Shown piece by piece: positions 50,780 through 50,802 of a stretch of DNA of 50,802 bases. The position numbers and the translations under genes were made by a program. The notes under the pieces were generated by a model. The model was not told the origin of the DNA and searched no databases. It was given only the letters and a program-made list of their open reading frames with translations. Each line of letters opens with the position of its first letter. Positions within the stretch are counted from its first letter, which is position 1. Origin of the DNA: Phycisphaerae bacterium (lineage in GTDB: Bacteria; Planctomycetota; Phycisphaerae; Phycisphaerales; SM1A02); contig JABIWU010000021.1 of the NCBI GenBank assembly GCA_018701395.1, positions 1 through 50,802 on the forward strand. Reading direction: 5' to 3'.

Positions 50780-50802
50780 CTATGTGTAATAAAACTAAAG
50801 CA

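Noticed and set aside
1-50802. CRISPR arrays, insertion sequences, prophage, restriction or other defence genes
   Set aside because: No regularly spaced repeats, transposase, integrase, phage structural or known defence-family proteins were found; nearly all sequence is housekeeping or envelope genes.

Overview
The window looks like a low-GC (roughly 40%) marine member of the Planctomycetota, most likely class Phycisphaerae. This is inferred from several signs. A dockerin-like C-terminus ends in NWGPC. MqnD belongs to the futalosine menaquinone route. Glutamyl-tRNA synthetase has a long insert after its KMSKR loop. A membrane-anchored GspE/PilB homologue has degenerate Walker motifs. Gene density is very high, and there is no insertion sequence, phage gene or CRISPR array.

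Layout. 1-110: tail of a secreted dockerin-type protein. 150-271: structured non-coding stretch. 299-423: tRNA-Ser(UGA) with its terminator, both on the minus strand. 479-880: small lipoprotein. 882-4269: sdhCAB with an Sdh1-type anchor. 4329-5966: FHA-GAF-PP2C phosphatase, whose promoter carries a perfect palindrome. 6041-8866: secreted HExxH metalloprotease. 8953-11608: guaB and an MFS transporter. 11733-16153: plus-strand cassette of a PilT-like ATPase, a degenerate PilB-like protein and a CvpA-like membrane protein. 16154-18531: accC, accB and a small membrane protein. 18561-24506: six overlapping minus-strand genes (GroES-like, aroA, ABC exporter, and a BtuFCD-type importer). 24658-27074: hpd and hmgA. 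27099-39224: eight co-directional minus-strand genes from trpE through an AsmA-like protein, a LOG protein, a possible lipoprotein, pssA, gltX and an unknown protein to fahA. 39259-40436: an ABC ATPase and ruvC. 40437-40833: non-coding region with two convergent, related terminator-like RNA elements. 40834-42603: cyclophilin and an ACT-domain protein. 42600-44938: mqnD and an acyl-CoA ligase. 44982-48011: TPR-SPOR lipoprotein and a 7TM-HD phosphodiesterase. 48022-50609: secreted unknown protein and mutY. 50720-50779: tiny ORF running into a terminator.

How the genes fit together. Tyrosine catabolism from 4-hydroxyphenylpyruvate is nearly complete (hpd, hmgA, fahA). The maleylacetoacetate isomerase step is missing, and an uncharacterised gene is translationally coupled to fahA. 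SdhCAB and MqnD fit a menaquinone-based respiratory chain. AccB/AccC, PssA and the acyl-CoA ligase serve lipid metabolism, and the AsmA-like protein, ABC exporter and CvpA/PilT cassette point to envelope work.

The most general signal is transcriptional. Six unrelated genes (guaB, trpE, the ABC ATPase, the LOG protein, a small membrane protein and mutY) have a TANNNT -10 box exactly 6 nt before the start codon, and three more have it 7-8 nt away. A -10 box at that distance places the transcription start on or next to the start codon, so leaderless mRNAs may be common here. Other genes in the window use ordinary Shine-Dalgarno leaders.
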